Part shown: positions 8,801-18,659 of the stretch, piece after piece
Position numbering within the stretch: the stretch's first letter is position 1
Layout: each line of letters starts with the position of its first letter
Made by a program: the position numbers and the translations under genes
From: MED-G105 sp039025235
GTDB lineage: Bacteria > Pseudomonadota > Alphaproteobacteria > Caulobacterales > Parvularculaceae
Assembly: GCA_039025235.1 (NCBI GenBank)
Contig: JBCCOS010000009.1
Location: 62,001 to 126,000 of the forward strand
Length of the DNA: 64,000 nt
Reading direction: 5' to 3'
The notes under the pieces: generated by a model
Told to the model about the DNA's origin: nothing
Database searches by the model: none
The model's input: only the letters and a program-made list of their open reading frames with translations

Positions 8801-11245
8801 ATGAAAAAAAGGATATTCCTTTTGCCGGCCAGTTCGGCACTTTCTATATGCTTTGCTCCAACCGGATCAATTGCACAAGACACCATCGACCCCATTGATA
8901 CCGACGTCATCATTGTCTCTGGCACAAAGCAAGAATTGACACTTCAAGAGGCTGAGGTTTCCGTTGAAGTTTTCGAAGCGAGCCGTCTTGATCAAGAAAA
9001 TTTATTTGAGCTCGACGACGTTTTGGCCCGTATCCCAAATGTCAACGGTCGCTCAGCAAGCAATATTACTATTCGCGGGATTTCTCGCTCTGGGACAGGA
9101 GGTCAGGGGGTCACATCGAATGTTTATCTCGATGGCGCACCGATTTCTACGGCAGCACTTACCGCCGGGTTCGATAGCGTTTGGGACATCGAGCAAATCG
9201 AGGTTTTACGCGGGCCACAATCGACCGTACAGGGACGCAATGCACTAGCCGGCGCTATTGTGCTACGGACGAATGATCCAACATATGATTGGGAAACTAA
9301 ATTCCGCACCCGGTATGCAAGCTTCGACACCCAACAATATGCAGCGGCAATTTCAGGGCCAATCATTAAAGATGAATTAGCGTTTCGTATCGCCGTCGAT
9401 TATCAATCAACTGATGGTTTTATTACAAATGCTCTTACCCTCGATGACCAAGCCAATCGCAACAACCTCCTTACGCGGGCAAAGCTGTTAGTTGAGCCAA
9501 GTCGCCTTCCTAAGCTACGCGCGGAATTCACTATTGATTATAACAAAACCTCGGGGGGTGCTTTTACGTCCACCGTGGGCGCACCAGAAAATATAACAAC
9601 TGAGACCTTCTTTAACTTCGATTTCGACGAGTTTGTAACATTTCTAACGCCGCAGTCCATTGATTCGGATACCATCCGTGTTCTTACTGATATCACTTAT
9701 GACATCAATGATGTTTGGTCGATCCACCTTGTCGGAACACATGAAGATAATAAGTCCCTGGCAAGCGTCGGCGATAGCCAGAATCCGCTCCGGTTTGCAG
9801 CGTCTTCTTTGAATGAAAATTTCGACAATGACGAAGAAAGCCTTACGACGTCAGGTGAACTGCGTTTTCAATATGATTTGGGTCGTTGGTCCGGGTCGAT
9901 TGGCGGTTACTATTTTCAAGATCGCAATGAGTTCGTATCGACCTTCGTGACGCCACTTGCACGATTTGCAAGTGGCCTCCCCCTCATTCCAGACAATACG
10001 ACCCTCAGTAATCAAACAAATGGCTTTGCCGAGGTTCGTAATTTTGCATTTTATGGACAAACGCGGTTTGACCTTGATGAGAGATGGACATTCGACTTCA
10101 GTATTCGCTACGACAACGAACGCTTCACAACGCCCGGCGAGGTCACGCCCCTCGGCATTGTTAATCCGGACACGTGCATTGTTGACATAGACAAACCAAC
10201 AATTGATGCTCTTTTTGGGCGGTTCAATTTCTCATTTCCGCTCACATGCACAGCACTTGTTGAGGCGTTTACGCCAGGGACGACACAGTTTCCGGAAACG
10301 ACAACCTTTTCTGCGGTTTTGCCAAGAGGCACCGTCACCTACAACATCACTGACGACGTTTCAATTTTCTTCTCCGGTCAAAGAGGGTATCGCGCAGGTG
10401 GAACATTTAGTACCGTTTTAGGGGGTGTTCTGCAGCTCGGTGAGTTTGATCCAGAATTTCTGACAACATACGAAATTGGTTTCCGCTCAAAATCGCTCGA
10501 CAATAGCCTGACCATTAACGGAAACTTTTTCTATAGCACCTACCGCGGTCAGCAGGTCACCGTGCCAGGAGCATCGGGCGGCGACATAGATAGCACGATC
10601 GAGAACATCGGTTCATCGCGGATATTTGGTGCCGAATTCTTTGCCGATTATCGCGCTACCGATAACCTCAATGTCTATGGGTCGATTGGCTTACTGAATA
10701 CTGAACTCACTGAGTTTCCCTATCAGCTTGAAAACCGAGAATTAGACGTGCAGTTGCCGTTCCAAAACCTAGCAGGCAATAACTTTCCCAACGCACCAAC
10801 CCTCTCATTCACTGTCGGCGCAACTTATGAACATCCTTCAGGCTTTTATAGCAATGCAAGCGTGAACTATCTTGGTTCAAGAGAAACAGATATATTCAAT
10901 CTGAATGAAAATGACTTTGCAGCTTTAGCAACGGCATTTCCAACGCGATTCGCTGACCTTCCGGTTTCAGACTTGACCCAGCGCATTGATCCAAACATTG
11001 CTATGAATGCGCGTATTGGGTACACAGAGGATCACTTCTCAATCTATGCTTACGGATCAAATCTTCTCAATGATAATTCACCGATTGCTGTGAGCGCTGC
11101 GACCGTGATCGCGTCAACCGACCCAGAGGCAATTGAGGCATCCGGCGTTATCGTTCTTGAAAATGGGCTTCAACCCACTGTAACCGCGACGCGCCAATTT
11201 GCGACACCGCGGGTGTTTGGCATCGGCCTCGATCTTACATTTTAA
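8801..11245 (+). CDS. TonB-dependent outer-membrane receptor
   Basis: This 814-residue protein should import a large substrate (siderophore, cobalamin, oligosaccharide or other) across the outer membrane with energy from TonB-ExbBD. It has a signal peptide ending near SIAQDT, a TonB-box-like DVIIVSGTK, a plug domain (about 45-165, with IEQIEVLRGPQSTVQGRNA), then a 22-strand barrel ending in the aromatic residue of GLDLTF. It begins 16 bases after grpE with TGGAGC as ribosome site, so it may be partly cotranscribed with the heat-shock genes. No biosynthetic neighbour indicates a substrate. The stop codon abuts a family A-type hairpin. Confidence 0.93.
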   Translation: MKKRIFLLPASSALSICFAPTGSIAQDTIDPIDTDVIIVSGTKQELTLQEAEVSVEVFEASRLDQENLFELDDVLARIPNVNGRSASNITIRGISRSGTGGQGVTSNVYLDGAPISTAALTAGFDSVWDIEQIEVLRGPQSTVQGRNALAGAIVLRTNDPTYDWETKFRTRYASFDTQQYAAAISGPIIKDELAFRIAVDYQSTDGFITNALTLDDQANRNNLLTRAKLLVEPSRLPKLRAEFTIDYNKTSGGAFTSTVGAPENITTETFFNFDFDEFVTFLTPQSIDSDTIRVLTDITYDINDVWSIHLVGTHEDNKSLASVGDSQNPLRFAASSLNENFDNDEESLTTSGELRFQYDLGRWSGSIGGYYFQDRNEFVSTFVTPLARFASGLPLIPDNTTLSNQTNGFAEVRNFAFYGQTRFDLDERWTFDFSIRYDNERFTTPGEVTPLGIVNPDTCIVDIDKPTIDALFGRFNFSFPLTCTALVEAFTPGTTQFPETTTFSAVLPRGTVTYNITDDVSIFFSGQRGYRAGGTFSTVLGGVLQLGEFDPEFLTTYEIGFRSKSLDNSLTINGNFFYSTYRGQQVTVPGASGGDIDSTIENIGSSRIFGAEFFADYRATDNLNVYGSIGLLNTELTEFPYQLENRELDVQLPFQNLAGNNFPNAPTLSFTVGATYEHPSGFYSNASVNYLGSRETDIFNLNENDFAALATAFPTRFADLPVSDLTQRIDPNIAMNARIGYTEDHFSIYAYGSNLLNDNSPIAVSAATVIASTDPEAIEASGVIVLENGLQPTVTATRQFATPRVFGIGLDLTF

Positions 11246-11246
11246 A

Positions 11247-11290
11247 GCGCCGAGCAAAAAGTGTGCAACGGTTTTTGCGTTAAACGGCGC
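11247..11290 (+). repeat. Family A-type hairpin with covaried stems
   Basis: The outer stem is GCGCCG/CGGCGC, the inner stem CAAAAA/TTTTTG and the loop GTGTGCAACGG. The loop and layout match the other family A copies, while both stems differ and still pair. It begins directly after the stop codon of the receptor gene and may also help end transcription. Confidence 0.75.
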
Positions 11291-11303
11291 GATCACCATA
11301 ACC

Positions 11304-11415
11304 TATAGTGGAATACAATAGTGCAGAATTATTGCATTCCGCTATAAAGCATTTCCAAGCCAAGTGTTTGCGCTTGGCGTTAAGGAAATGCGTAAAATCA
11401 AAAAACTTTAAGCGT
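11304..11415 (+). repeat. Long imperfect hairpin followed by family A copy 3
   Basis: From 11304 to 11346 an AT-rich inverted repeat pairs ATAGTGGAATACAATA with TATTGCATTCCGCTAT around a short loop. A family A module follows at 11345-11391 (GCATTTCC, GCCAA, GTGTTTGCGC loop, TTGGC, GGAAATGC), then a truncated second module. It lies between the convergent ends of the receptor gene and coaBC. Confidence 0.75.
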
Positions 11416-11464
11416 TGGCAACCTATGAGTTCGCAAGTGAAGTGTGCGCGGGTTGCGGCTCTCG

Positions 11465-12745
11465 TTATTCCGCTGCGCGTGGTGTCCCGATGCGTTCATC
11501 AAGAGCATCAGCAATTTTTACGCAAAGCCGACGTGCGACCTCGTCTTTCGGCATCTCTTGCCAAGGCTCTTCATTATCCTCTGTGATGAGAATAATAGAG
11601 TTTTGGTCTCCCCCCATGGCGGAATGCTCCCCAGGCGATACATCATTTGCAACAATCCAGTCGCATCCTTTGCGCGTTCGTTTTGATTGCGCATAGGTCA
11701 AAACATCATCAGTTTCTGCAGCGAAACCGATAACAAGCGGCGGACGCCCCTGGTGCAGATTTGAAATCGTCTTTAAAATATCGGGGTTCTCCGTCACCGG
11801 GATTGCTGTGAGGCCGCCACGTTCTTTTTTGATTTTATGCTGTGTTTCAAACTCCGCGCGAAAGTCTGCAACGGCAGCACACATAATTGCACAATCAGCC
11901 GGTAATGAAGCGGTGCTTGCATCCATCATCTCGCGCGCCGTCTCGACACGAATGAATTTTACACCAGCCGGCGGCGGAAGGTCGGTAGGACCGGACACGA
12001 GTGTCACCTCGGCACCGGCTCTAACCAAAGCACGCGCCAGAGCATAGCCCTGCTTTCCGGACGAACGGTTTGCAATATAACGTACGGGATCGATCGGCTC
12101 ATAGGTCGGTCCTGCGGTCAGAAGGATGTGACGACCTGTGAGAGGACCACCGGCGAGCCGTGCAAAATAGGTTTCAATCGTATCGGCGATTTCTTCTGGC
12201 TCGGCCATGCGGCCAAACCCATATTCCCCGCACGCCATATCTCCTTCGCCCGGACCAACGAGCATGGCGCCATCTTTTTTGAGTTGCGCGAGATTACGCT
12301 GGGTCGCAGGGTGTTCCCACATGCGCACATTCATTGCTGGTGCATACAGGACGGGCTTATCTGTCGCCAAAATAGCGGTTGACGCAAGATCATTGGCCAA
12401 TCCATTTGCCGCTTTGGCCATGAGGTCCGCTGTGGCTGGCGCTGCAACGAGCAAATCAGCCGAACGCGACAACTGAATATGCCCCATCTCCGCTTCATCC
12501 GTCAGATCAAAGATTTCCTGAAAAACCTTCTCACCCGTTAGCGCTCCCACGGAAAGGGGTGTTACAAATTCCGCTGCGGCACGGGTCAAAATAGCGCGCG
12601 TGCCGATTTCTCTCTTTGCCAGCAACCGAATAAGCTCAAGGGACTTATAAGCTGCCACCCCACCACCGATAATCAAAAGAATCGAATACCCGGATGTTGC
12701 GCGGCTGCGCTGTTCTTTTTGGATATTCTCGATAGGGTCACGCAT
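11465..12745 (-). CDS. coaBC: Bifunctional phosphopantothenoylcysteine decarboxylase / phosphopantothenate-cysteine ligase
   Basis: CoaBC catalyses two steps of coenzyme A synthesis: ligation of cysteine to 4'-phosphopantothenate, then FMN-dependent decarboxylation to 4'-phosphopantetheine. The N-terminal CoaC domain (about 20-195) shows GGGVAAYKS, the catalytic His region MGHIQLSR, the substrate clamp PAMNVRMW and the Cys loop GEGDMACGEYG. The C-terminal CoaB domain starts near LTGRHILLTAGPTYEPIDPVR and contains NRSSGKQG and AAVADFR. The length of 426 residues is slightly long because of an N-terminal extension of about 18 residues. In many relatives dut and moeB lie next to coaBC; here they are about 30 kb away. 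Confidence 0.96.
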   Translation of the reverse strand: MRDPIENIQKEQRSRATSGYSILLIIGGGVAAYKSLELIRLLAKREIGTRAILTRAAAEFVTPLSVGALTGEKVFQEIFDLTDEAEMGHIQLSRSADLLVAAPATADLMAKAANGLANDLASTAILATDKPVLYAPAMNVRMWEHPATQRNLAQLKKDGAMLVGPGEGDMACGEYGFGRMAEPEEIADTIETYFARLAGGPLTGRHILLTAGPTYEPIDPVRYIANRSSGKQGYALARALVRAGAEVTLVSGPTDLPPPAGVKFIRVETAREMMDASTASLPADCAIMCAAVADFRAEFETQHKIKKERGGLTAIPVTENPDILKTISNLHQGRPPLVIGFAAETDDVLTYAQSKRTRKGCDWIVANDVSPGEHSAMGGDQNSIILITEDNEEPWQEMPKDEVARRLCVKIADALDERIGTPRAAE

Positions 12746-13088
12746 AGGTATTCGTACTCATTGCTACTTGGCGATAAAAGACGGGAACGGTCGTTCTTTC
12801 TCTCTTCACTCTAACGTCAATAGTCTTTCCTAGTCGATCATGGCGTCCTGATTAAGGCGAAATCAGGCAATCAATCTTTTCCTGAAAAGCAATCTTTTAA
12901 GACTATAACCAATACTGAAACGTTGCCATAGCCATTTGAACCCATTGAGAAAATGCCAAAGCGCGGCAACGATCGAGCAGTTCTGATCATTGATCGCCTT
13001 GAAAGAGGGCGAAATAACGATGGCACGCAATTAACCCGGCACAAGCCAACAGTGGCAATGCAATTCCCCCATCGTCGGCGGTAAGAAA
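12746..13088. other. Non-coding region between purA and coaBC
   Basis: About 340 bases, AT-rich, with no credible ORF, RNA gene or repeat. Both flanking genes are on the minus strand, so the coaBC promoter is expected here, but I see no clear motif. Confidence 0.35.
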
Positions 13089-14381
13089 TTAATCGGCGAA
13101 GGGATCCTTCATCATGATAACGTCGTCACGTTCAGGACTGGTGGAAACCAGCGCAATGGGGGTCTCTATGAGTTCCTCAACGCGGCGCACATATTTCACC
13201 GCTTCTGCTGGCAAGTCCGCCCAGGAACGGGCCCGTTCAGTAGAGCCTTTCCAGCCCGGCATTTTCTCATAGACCGGTTTTGCGATTGCCTGCGCATCGG
13301 TGCTCGCCGGTAAATAATCATATCGTTCGCCACTGATATCGTATCCGATACAAACCTCGAGTTCATCAAAACCATCCAGCACATCAAGTTTTGTGAGAAC
13401 AACGCCATCGACACCGGCAATGCGGCAAGACTGTCGAACAAGGGCGGCATCGAACCAACCGCAGCGGCGGCGGCGGCCTGTCACCGTGCCAAATTCGTGA
13501 CCACGCTCACCGAGCCGTTCGCCGATCGCATCCTCGCGCTCTGTTGGAAACGGCCCTGCACCAACCCGCGTGGTGTACGCTTTGACAATACCGAGAACAT
13601 AATCGACCGCTTGTGGCCCCAAGCCAGACCCTGCAGCGGCATGTCCGGCAACTGTGTTTGATGACGTCACATAGGGATATGTTCCATGATCCACATCTAG
13701 AAGAACACCTTGAGCGCCTTCAAACAAAATGCGCTGTCCGGCACGCTGTGCATCATGAAGCAGTTTCCAAACCGGCTGAATAAACGGCGTTATACGCGGC
13801 GCAATCCCCAGCAATGCCTCAACAATGGGTGCCGCCTCCAATGGCAATTCACCAACGCCTTTTCGCAACGCATTATGGTGTATAAGGAGGTTATTGACTT
13901 TTTCAGCAAGCGTATCAGGACTTTTGAGGTCGACAAGCCTTAAAGCACGGCGGCCCGCGCGATCTTCATAGGCCGGACCAATGCCCCGTTTCGTTGTGCC
14001 AATTTTTACGCCGGTCGCCGACCCCTCTCTTAAAGCATCAAGTTCTTGGTGCACCGATAATATGAGCGTCGCATTTTCTGCAATCGCCAAATTTTCGGGG
14101 CTAATGTTCACATCCTGTTTGGAAACCCGATCAATCTCGTCCAACAGGGCAAAGGGATCGACAACAACGCCTGGGCCAATGACCCCGCGTCGCCCTGGTC
14201 GAACAACACCAGACGGCAAGAGCGATAATTTATAGACCGCGCCATCAATAACGAGGGTATGCCCTGCGTTATGTCCGCCTTGGAAACGAACAACAACATC
14301 GGCGCGCGCCGACAGCCAATCGACAATCTTGCCCTTACCCTCATCGCCCCACTGGGCACCGATTACCGCCACATCTGCCAT
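13089..14381 (-). CDS. purA: Adenylosuccinate synthetase
   Basis: PurA joins IMP and aspartate using GTP in the first committed step of AMP synthesis. The 430-residue protein starts with MADVAVIGAQWGDEGKGK, the GTP-binding and catalytic loop, and has GGHNAGHT, the active-site lysine region GTTKRGIGPAYEDRAGR, and the TKLDVLD guanine-recognition motif. The ATG at 14381 has an excellent AAGGAGG site; upstream in-frame codons do not match the family. It follows serA on the same strand with a 160-base gap that contains a family C hairpin. Confidence 0.98.
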   Translation of the reverse strand: MADVAVIGAQWGDEGKGKIVDWLSARADVVVRFQGGHNAGHTLVIDGAVYKLSLLPSGVVRPGRRGVIGPGVVVDPFALLDEIDRVSKQDVNISPENLAIAENATLILSVHQELDALREGSATGVKIGTTKRGIGPAYEDRAGRRALRLVDLKSPDTLAEKVNNLLIHHNALRKGVGELPLEAAPIVEALLGIAPRITPFIQPVWKLLHDAQRAGQRILFEGAQGVLLDVDHGTYPYVTSSNTVAGHAAAGSGLGPQAVDYVLGIVKAYTTRVGAGPFPTEREDAIGERLGERGHEFGTVTGRRRRCGWFDAALVRQSCRIAGVDGVVLTKLDVLDGFDELEVCIGYDISGERYDYLPASTDAQAIAKPVYEKMPGWKGSTERARSWADLPAEAVKYVRRVEELIETPIALVSTSPERDDVIMMKDPFAD

Positions 14382-14505
14382 GCGTCGCAGCCTCCTTTTT
14401 TCTTTGAAACAACGCGCCATCGCACGCAGAGCCGCTGCACCATAGACAGAGCCCCCCAAAGGTCAAAGAAAACTAACGCAAAGTAACAGGATCGCCCGGC
14501 GCTTC

Positions 14506-14543
14506 AAAGCATGGGCATGAAATAGGATTCATGCGCATGCTTT
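14506..14543. repeat. Small hairpin repeat, family C copy 1
   Basis: The arms AAAGCATGGGCATGAA and TTCATGCGCATGCTTT pair with one mismatch around a six-base ATAGGA loop. The element overlaps the serA stop codon, between serA and purA. A related copy lies at 48249-48289. Confidence 0.75.
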
Positions 14544-16122
14544 AAAATGCAAGGGGCTTTACTTGGTTCACGTGAGGCAGGGCGCAAATTGTCGTCAGTG
14601 TTTCATGGGTAAGCGCGTCATCGATCGCCACGAGCGCAATGGCGCGCTCCCCCTGGCCGGAGCGACCGAGATTGAATGTGGCAATGTTCACGCTTGCTGC
14701 ACCGAGGGCGGCCCCAAAAGCACCAATAAAGCCCGGCTGGTCTTCATTCGTCACATAGAGCATATTGGGCTCAAACGCAGCCTCCATGCCGACGCCATTG
14801 ATATCAACAATGCGCGGCGTCCCACCAAAAAGTGCGCCGGTTACCGTTCTATCGTGGCGTTCGGTCACAACGCGAAGACGGATGGTACTATCAAAGTTTT
14901 CAATTGTATCTTTAAAGGTTTCCGCAATGGCAACCCCTCGTTCTTTCGCAATAACAGGGGCATTGACAATATTCACGTCGCCCAAAATAGGGCGTAATAA
15001 GCCCGCAACCGCCGCGGCTGTCAGCGGCTTGGTATTCAGTTTGGCAACGGCCCCACTATAGACGACTTCAATCGCCTGGATGCTGGTCTCTGTTAATTGA
15101 CCAGCAAACGCCCCAAGGTTTTCCGCAAGCGTGATGAAGGGTTTCAGTCGCGGTGCTTCTTCTGCGCTGATGGATGGCATATTGAGCGCGTTAGACACAG
15201 CGCCCCGCAACAAATATTCCGACATCTGTTCAGCCACTTGAATGGCCACATTCTCCTGAGCTTCTTTAGTGGACGCCCCGAGGTGGGGTGTTGCGACGAC
15301 CCGTTCGTGCCCAAACAAAGGATGCTCTGTCGCGGGCTCTTCGGCAAAAACGTCAAGGCCCGCAGCCGCCACATGCCCACTGTCGAGGGCTTCTTTCAAC
15401 GCGGTTTCGTCAACAAGCCCGCCGCGGGCACAATTAACAACCATTACGCCCTTTTTGGTTTTGGCGAGGTTTTCGGCCGACAAAATATTACGCGTTTGAT
15501 CCGTTAGCGGCGTATGCAGTGTGATGATATCTGCCGACGCTAGCAGACCGTCGAGATCGGTTTTTTGAACACCAAGCTCAACGGCGCGACCATCCGACAG
15601 GAATGGATCATAAGCCAGAACGCGCATGTGCAGGCCATTTGCGCGATCGGCAACATTGGCACCGATATTCCCGCAACCAATGACACCAAGCGTTTTGCCA
15701 AAAAGCTCAACGCCCATGAATTTCGACTTCTCCCATTTTCCTTCATGGGTCGATTGATTGGCCTGCGGAATACGCCTGGCGAGAGAGAACATTATGGCGA
15801 TGGCATGTTCAGCCGTGGTAATCGCGTTTCCAAATGGCGTGTTCATGACAACAACACCGCGCGCGGTCGCTGACGGAATGTCGATATTATCAACACCAAT
15901 ACCGGCACGGCCAATGACTTTGAGGTTCTTCGCAGCTTCAATCACCGCCGGTGTTGCTTTTGTCGCTGAGCGCACGGCAAGACCGTCGACATCGGCGATG
16001 GCTTTCATCAAGGCCTCGGGGTCTTTGCCGAGTTTTGGTTCAAAAATAACGTCGAGACCGCGATCACGAAAGATGTTAACGGCGGTTTCACTTAAGGCAT
16101 CAGAAATAAGAACTTTTGGCAT
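14542..16122 (-). CDS. serA: D-3-phosphoglycerate dehydrogenase
   Basis: SerA oxidises 3-phosphoglycerate to 3-phosphohydroxypyruvate, the first step of serine synthesis. The protein has 526 residues, the long form with substrate, NAD, intervening (ASB) and C-terminal ACT domains. The Rossmann motif is GVIGCGNIGANVADRA, and the catalytic triad region includes NCARGGLVDE (Arg), a Glu in FAEEP and the His of TPHLGASTKEAQ. The ACT domain (about 453-526, NEDQPGFIGAFG) usually binds serine for feedback control. It lies downstream of serC on the same strand, the two separated by a large palindromic repeat. Confidence 0.98.
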   Translation of the reverse strand: MPKVLISDALSETAVNIFRDRGLDVIFEPKLGKDPEALMKAIADVDGLAVRSATKATPAVIEAAKNLKVIGRAGIGVDNIDIPSATARGVVVMNTPFGNAITTAEHAIAIMFSLARRIPQANQSTHEGKWEKSKFMGVELFGKTLGVIGCGNIGANVADRANGLHMRVLAYDPFLSDGRAVELGVQKTDLDGLLASADIITLHTPLTDQTRNILSAENLAKTKKGVMVVNCARGGLVDETALKEALDSGHVAAAGLDVFAEEPATEHPLFGHERVVATPHLGASTKEAQENVAIQVAEQMSEYLLRGAVSNALNMPSISAEEAPRLKPFITLAENLGAFAGQLTETSIQAIEVVYSGAVAKLNTKPLTAAAVAGLLRPILGDVNIVNAPVIAKERGVAIAETFKDTIENFDSTIRLRVVTERHDRTVTGALFGGTPRIVDINGVGMEAAFEPNMLYVTNEDQPGFIGAFGAALGAASVNIATFNLGRSGQGERAIALVAIDDALTHETLTTICALPHVNQVKPLAF

Positions 16123-16224
16123 TTTGAGCTCCCATAGCGTTTGGGTGAAAAGGTGGTTCAGTAAGCGAGGAAATTTAAATCAATTAGCGGGCGGATCATT
16201 TTACTTGGTTGGCTTTGATTGATT

Positions 16225-16343
16225 GTTGCGATCCTTCGAGACGCGCCTTTAGCGCTCCTCAGGATGAGGCATGAAGTCGGGTTCGTGGCGTTGTCCCTCA
16301 TCCTGAGGAGCGTTCTTCAGAACGCGTCTCGAAGGATCGCAAC
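16225..16343. repeat. Large palindromic repeat, family B copy 1
   Basis: A nearly perfect inverted repeat of about 120 bases. The ends are GTTGCGATCC/GGATCGCAAC; the arms then pair through CTTCGAGACGCG/CGCGTCTCGAAG and CGCTCCTCAGGATGAGG/CCTCATCCTGAGGAGCG. The core matches interspersed CTCATCCTGAGGAGC palindromes widespread in Alphaproteobacteria. It sits between serC and serA, where it may act as a transcript end or processing site. Confidence 0.9.
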
Positions 16344-16354
16344 AACAATGGAAA

Positions 16355-17587
16355 TCACACCGACGACTGAGCAGATGCGAATGCCCAATCAAGCCAAGAG
16401 CACAGAGCCTCCACGTCTGACGTTTCTACGGTCGCGCCACACCAAATCCGTAAGCCTGGCGGGGCATCACGGTACCCACCAATATCGAACGCCGCTTCCT
16501 CGCGGGCGAGCAACGCTTCCATCTCTTTCACGAACGCCCGTTGATCTGTCTCATCCATAGCCTGGAAGGCAGGATCAACAATCGATAGGCAGACAGATGT
16601 ATTGGATCGCGTTGCCGCGTCCTTGGCGAGGAAGTCGACCCAAGCTGTGCGCGCAACCCAGTCTTCCAAGACCTTGAGACTCGCATCGGCACGCGCCATC
16701 AAAGCAGGCAAACCACCAAGGCTCGTCGCCCATTTAAGGGCATCGATATAGTCTTCAATGACAAGCATTGAAGGGGTATTGATTGTTGCGCCCTCAAATA
16801 TGCCTTTAATCAGTTTACCGCCTTTCGTGAGGCGGAAAATCTTCGGCAAAGGCCATGGCGGCACATAACGCTCAAGTCGCTCAACAGCCCGTGGACTTAA
16901 AATAAGAACGCCATGGGCGGCCTCGCCACCAAGCACCTTTTGAAAAGAGTAGGTGACGACATCAAGCTTCGGCCAATCGAGGGCCTGCGCAAAGGCGGCC
17001 GACGTCGCATCGCATATCGTTAGCCCCTCGCGCGTCTCAGCAATCCAGTCCGCATTCGGAACACGCACACCAGACGTCGTGCCATTCCACGTAAAAACAA
17101 CGTCATGGGCGGGATTGACCTGCGAGAGATTAGCGATTTCGCCATACTCGGCCGTGAGCGTGTTTGCATCGAGTTTGAGTTGCTTTACGGCGTCTGTCAC
17201 CCAGCCAGCCCCAAAGCTTTCCCAGGCAAGGACGTCAACGGGGCGTTCGCCAAGTAAGGACCACATGGCCATCTCAACCGCCCCCGTGTCCGAGGCAGGC
17301 ACGATACCAATAAGATAGTCTTCAGGAACCTCCAGAACGGCGCGCGTTCGATCAATCGCTTCGCGCAATCTCGCTTTACCGATACTTGAACGATGCGATC
17401 GCCCGAGCGTTGGCGCATGGAGCGGTGCTGGCTGCCAACCGGGATGTTTCGCACACGGTCCTGACGAAAACCTTGGGTTGGCTGGACGAATACCGGGCTT
17501 TTTCAATGGTGAAAAAGATTGTGCTGCATCGCTACCCGATAGGGTGCGGTTCCGTTCGGGATGGTCCCGATCGTTCATAGAGGTCAT
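16355..17587 (-). CDS. serC: Phosphoserine aminotransferase
   Basis: SerC is a PLP enzyme that transaminates 3-phosphohydroxypyruvate to phosphoserine. The 410-residue protein is of the longer alphaproteobacterial type, with FSSGPCAKHPGW near the start, WNGTTSG in the cofactor pocket and the Schiff-base lysine in TYSFQKVLGGEAAHG. The ATG at 17587 has GGGAG upstream. The first 40 residues are polar and poorly conserved, so a slightly shorter start is possible. serC leads a serC-serA-purA series on the minus strand. The 150 bases upstream contain an AT-rich inverted stretch (TATTGCAACAATATTGCAAG) that may be part of its promoter or an operator. Confidence 0.96.
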   Translation of the reverse strand: MTSMNDRDHPERNRTLSGSDAAQSFSPLKKPGIRPANPRFSSGPCAKHPGWQPAPLHAPTLGRSHRSSIGKARLREAIDRTRAVLEVPEDYLIGIVPASDTGAVEMAMWSLLGERPVDVLAWESFGAGWVTDAVKQLKLDANTLTAEYGEIANLSQVNPAHDVVFTWNGTTSGVRVPNADWIAETREGLTICDATSAAFAQALDWPKLDVVTYSFQKVLGGEAAHGVLILSPRAVERLERYVPPWPLPKIFRLTKGGKLIKGIFEGATINTPSMLVIEDYIDALKWATSLGGLPALMARADASLKVLEDWVARTAWVDFLAKDAATRSNTSVCLSIVDPAFQAMDETDQRAFVKEMEALLAREEAAFDIGGYRDAPPGLRIWCGATVETSDVEALCSWLDWAFASAQSSV

Positions 17588-17738
17588 GTTTTTACTCCCA
17601 TCCTCACAGATGGGTCGCGCCCCGTTGGGGAGGCGTGGCCCGGTACTGTCATGCACCGGAACACGTTAACCGTCAATGAAAAATTCCGTATTGCAACAAT
17701 ATTGCAAGCATAGCAGATTGTTTCAACGCGGTGCCGGG

Positions 17739-18548
17739 TCAGCCTGCGACACGGGCATGCACCAATGACGGTGCCAACAAACGTCTTATGGGGCCGATCT
17801 TCGACAAAAGTGCATGAAGCGGCATAGCACGGGGATAGGGCTCAGCATAGGTTTGGACTTTTATAACTTCGAGCCCGGGTATCCCTTCAATGAAATCACT
17901 TAGCCCATCAGGTGATGTTCCCCACGGCATGGCAGGCGCTTCATAATTTTTGGTAACATTAAACCCGCGCTTGGTTTTGTCCGAGAAATACTTTGGTATC
18001 GCATCGAAATAGACCTCGGCGCTAGGAAATCTTTCGGCGATTTTTGTGAGTAGGCGGACCACCTCCGCCTCTTCAAAATACATCAATAGCCCCATGGCGG
18101 ATATGAAGGGCGTCAAGCCATCGGGCGCCGTATCCATCCAACGCTCATCAAAAGCAGAAAGCGCCAATGGCGTTATCGCTTCGGCCGTTGGTAGCAACCG
18201 CGCACGAACACCAAGCGCCTCGGGGAGGTCAACACTGAGCCATGGCACTTCTGGCTCTTTCAGTCGCCAATACTGCGTTTCAAGCCCTTCACCTAACGTG
18301 ATCACGCAAGCACGATCATTATGCCGACGAAGAAAATCGCTGACAAGATCGTCTCCAACACGAGCTCTTACGCCGTGGGCCCGGTTTGGTTTGCCGAAGC
18401 TTCCTCTAAAATCATAGTCGAGTGTTTTGACAAGTTCGATGGCCAGCGGATCATCGATCAACCGGTCTTTTCGCTTTGCCTCATATGCGCGGTTCCAGAG
18501 CGGCCAGAGCATTGTTTCTGGCACGCCACCAAGGTCAATTTTCGCCAT
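17739..18548 (-). CDS. SAM-dependent methyltransferase, leucine carboxyl methyltransferase (LCM) family
   Basis: This 269-residue protein belongs to the COG3315/LCM-type methyltransferases, which usually O-methylate small molecules or carboxyl groups. Features are IDDPLAIELVKTLDYDF near the N-terminus, CVITLGEGLETQYWRL (SAM-binding motif I region), WLSVDLPEALGVRARLL, and ISAMGLLMYFEEAEVVRLL (post-motif helix). The ATG at 18548 has GAGGAGAC upstream; an upstream in-frame start is less likely. It lies just after a renalase-like gene on the same strand (111-base gap). The methyl acceptor is unknown. Confidence 0.85.
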   Translation of the reverse strand: MAKIDLGGVPETMLWPLWNRAYEAKRKDRLIDDPLAIELVKTLDYDFRGSFGKPNRAHGVRARVGDDLVSDFLRRHNDRACVITLGEGLETQYWRLKEPEVPWLSVDLPEALGVRARLLPTAEAITPLALSAFDERWMDTAPDGLTPFISAMGLLMYFEEAEVVRLLTKIAERFPSAEVYFDAIPKYFSDKTKRGFNVTKNYEAPAMPWGTSPDGLSDFIEGIPGLEVIKVQTYAEPYPRAMPLHALLSKIGPIRRLLAPSLVHARVAG

Positions 18549-18659
18549 TGAAAGAGTCTCCTCAGCAATAAGCAAAGTACCCGTCGTGCAAGTACCATAG
18601 ACGAAATCGCTTTTGCGCGTCGAGCCACCAGACAACGGTGAGAAGAGAATACCGAAAGG

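Noticed and set aside
16225..16343. Family B palindrome as an insertion sequence
   Set aside because: It has long inverted arms but no room for a transposase and matches the widespread non-coding palindromes of Alphaproteobacteria.
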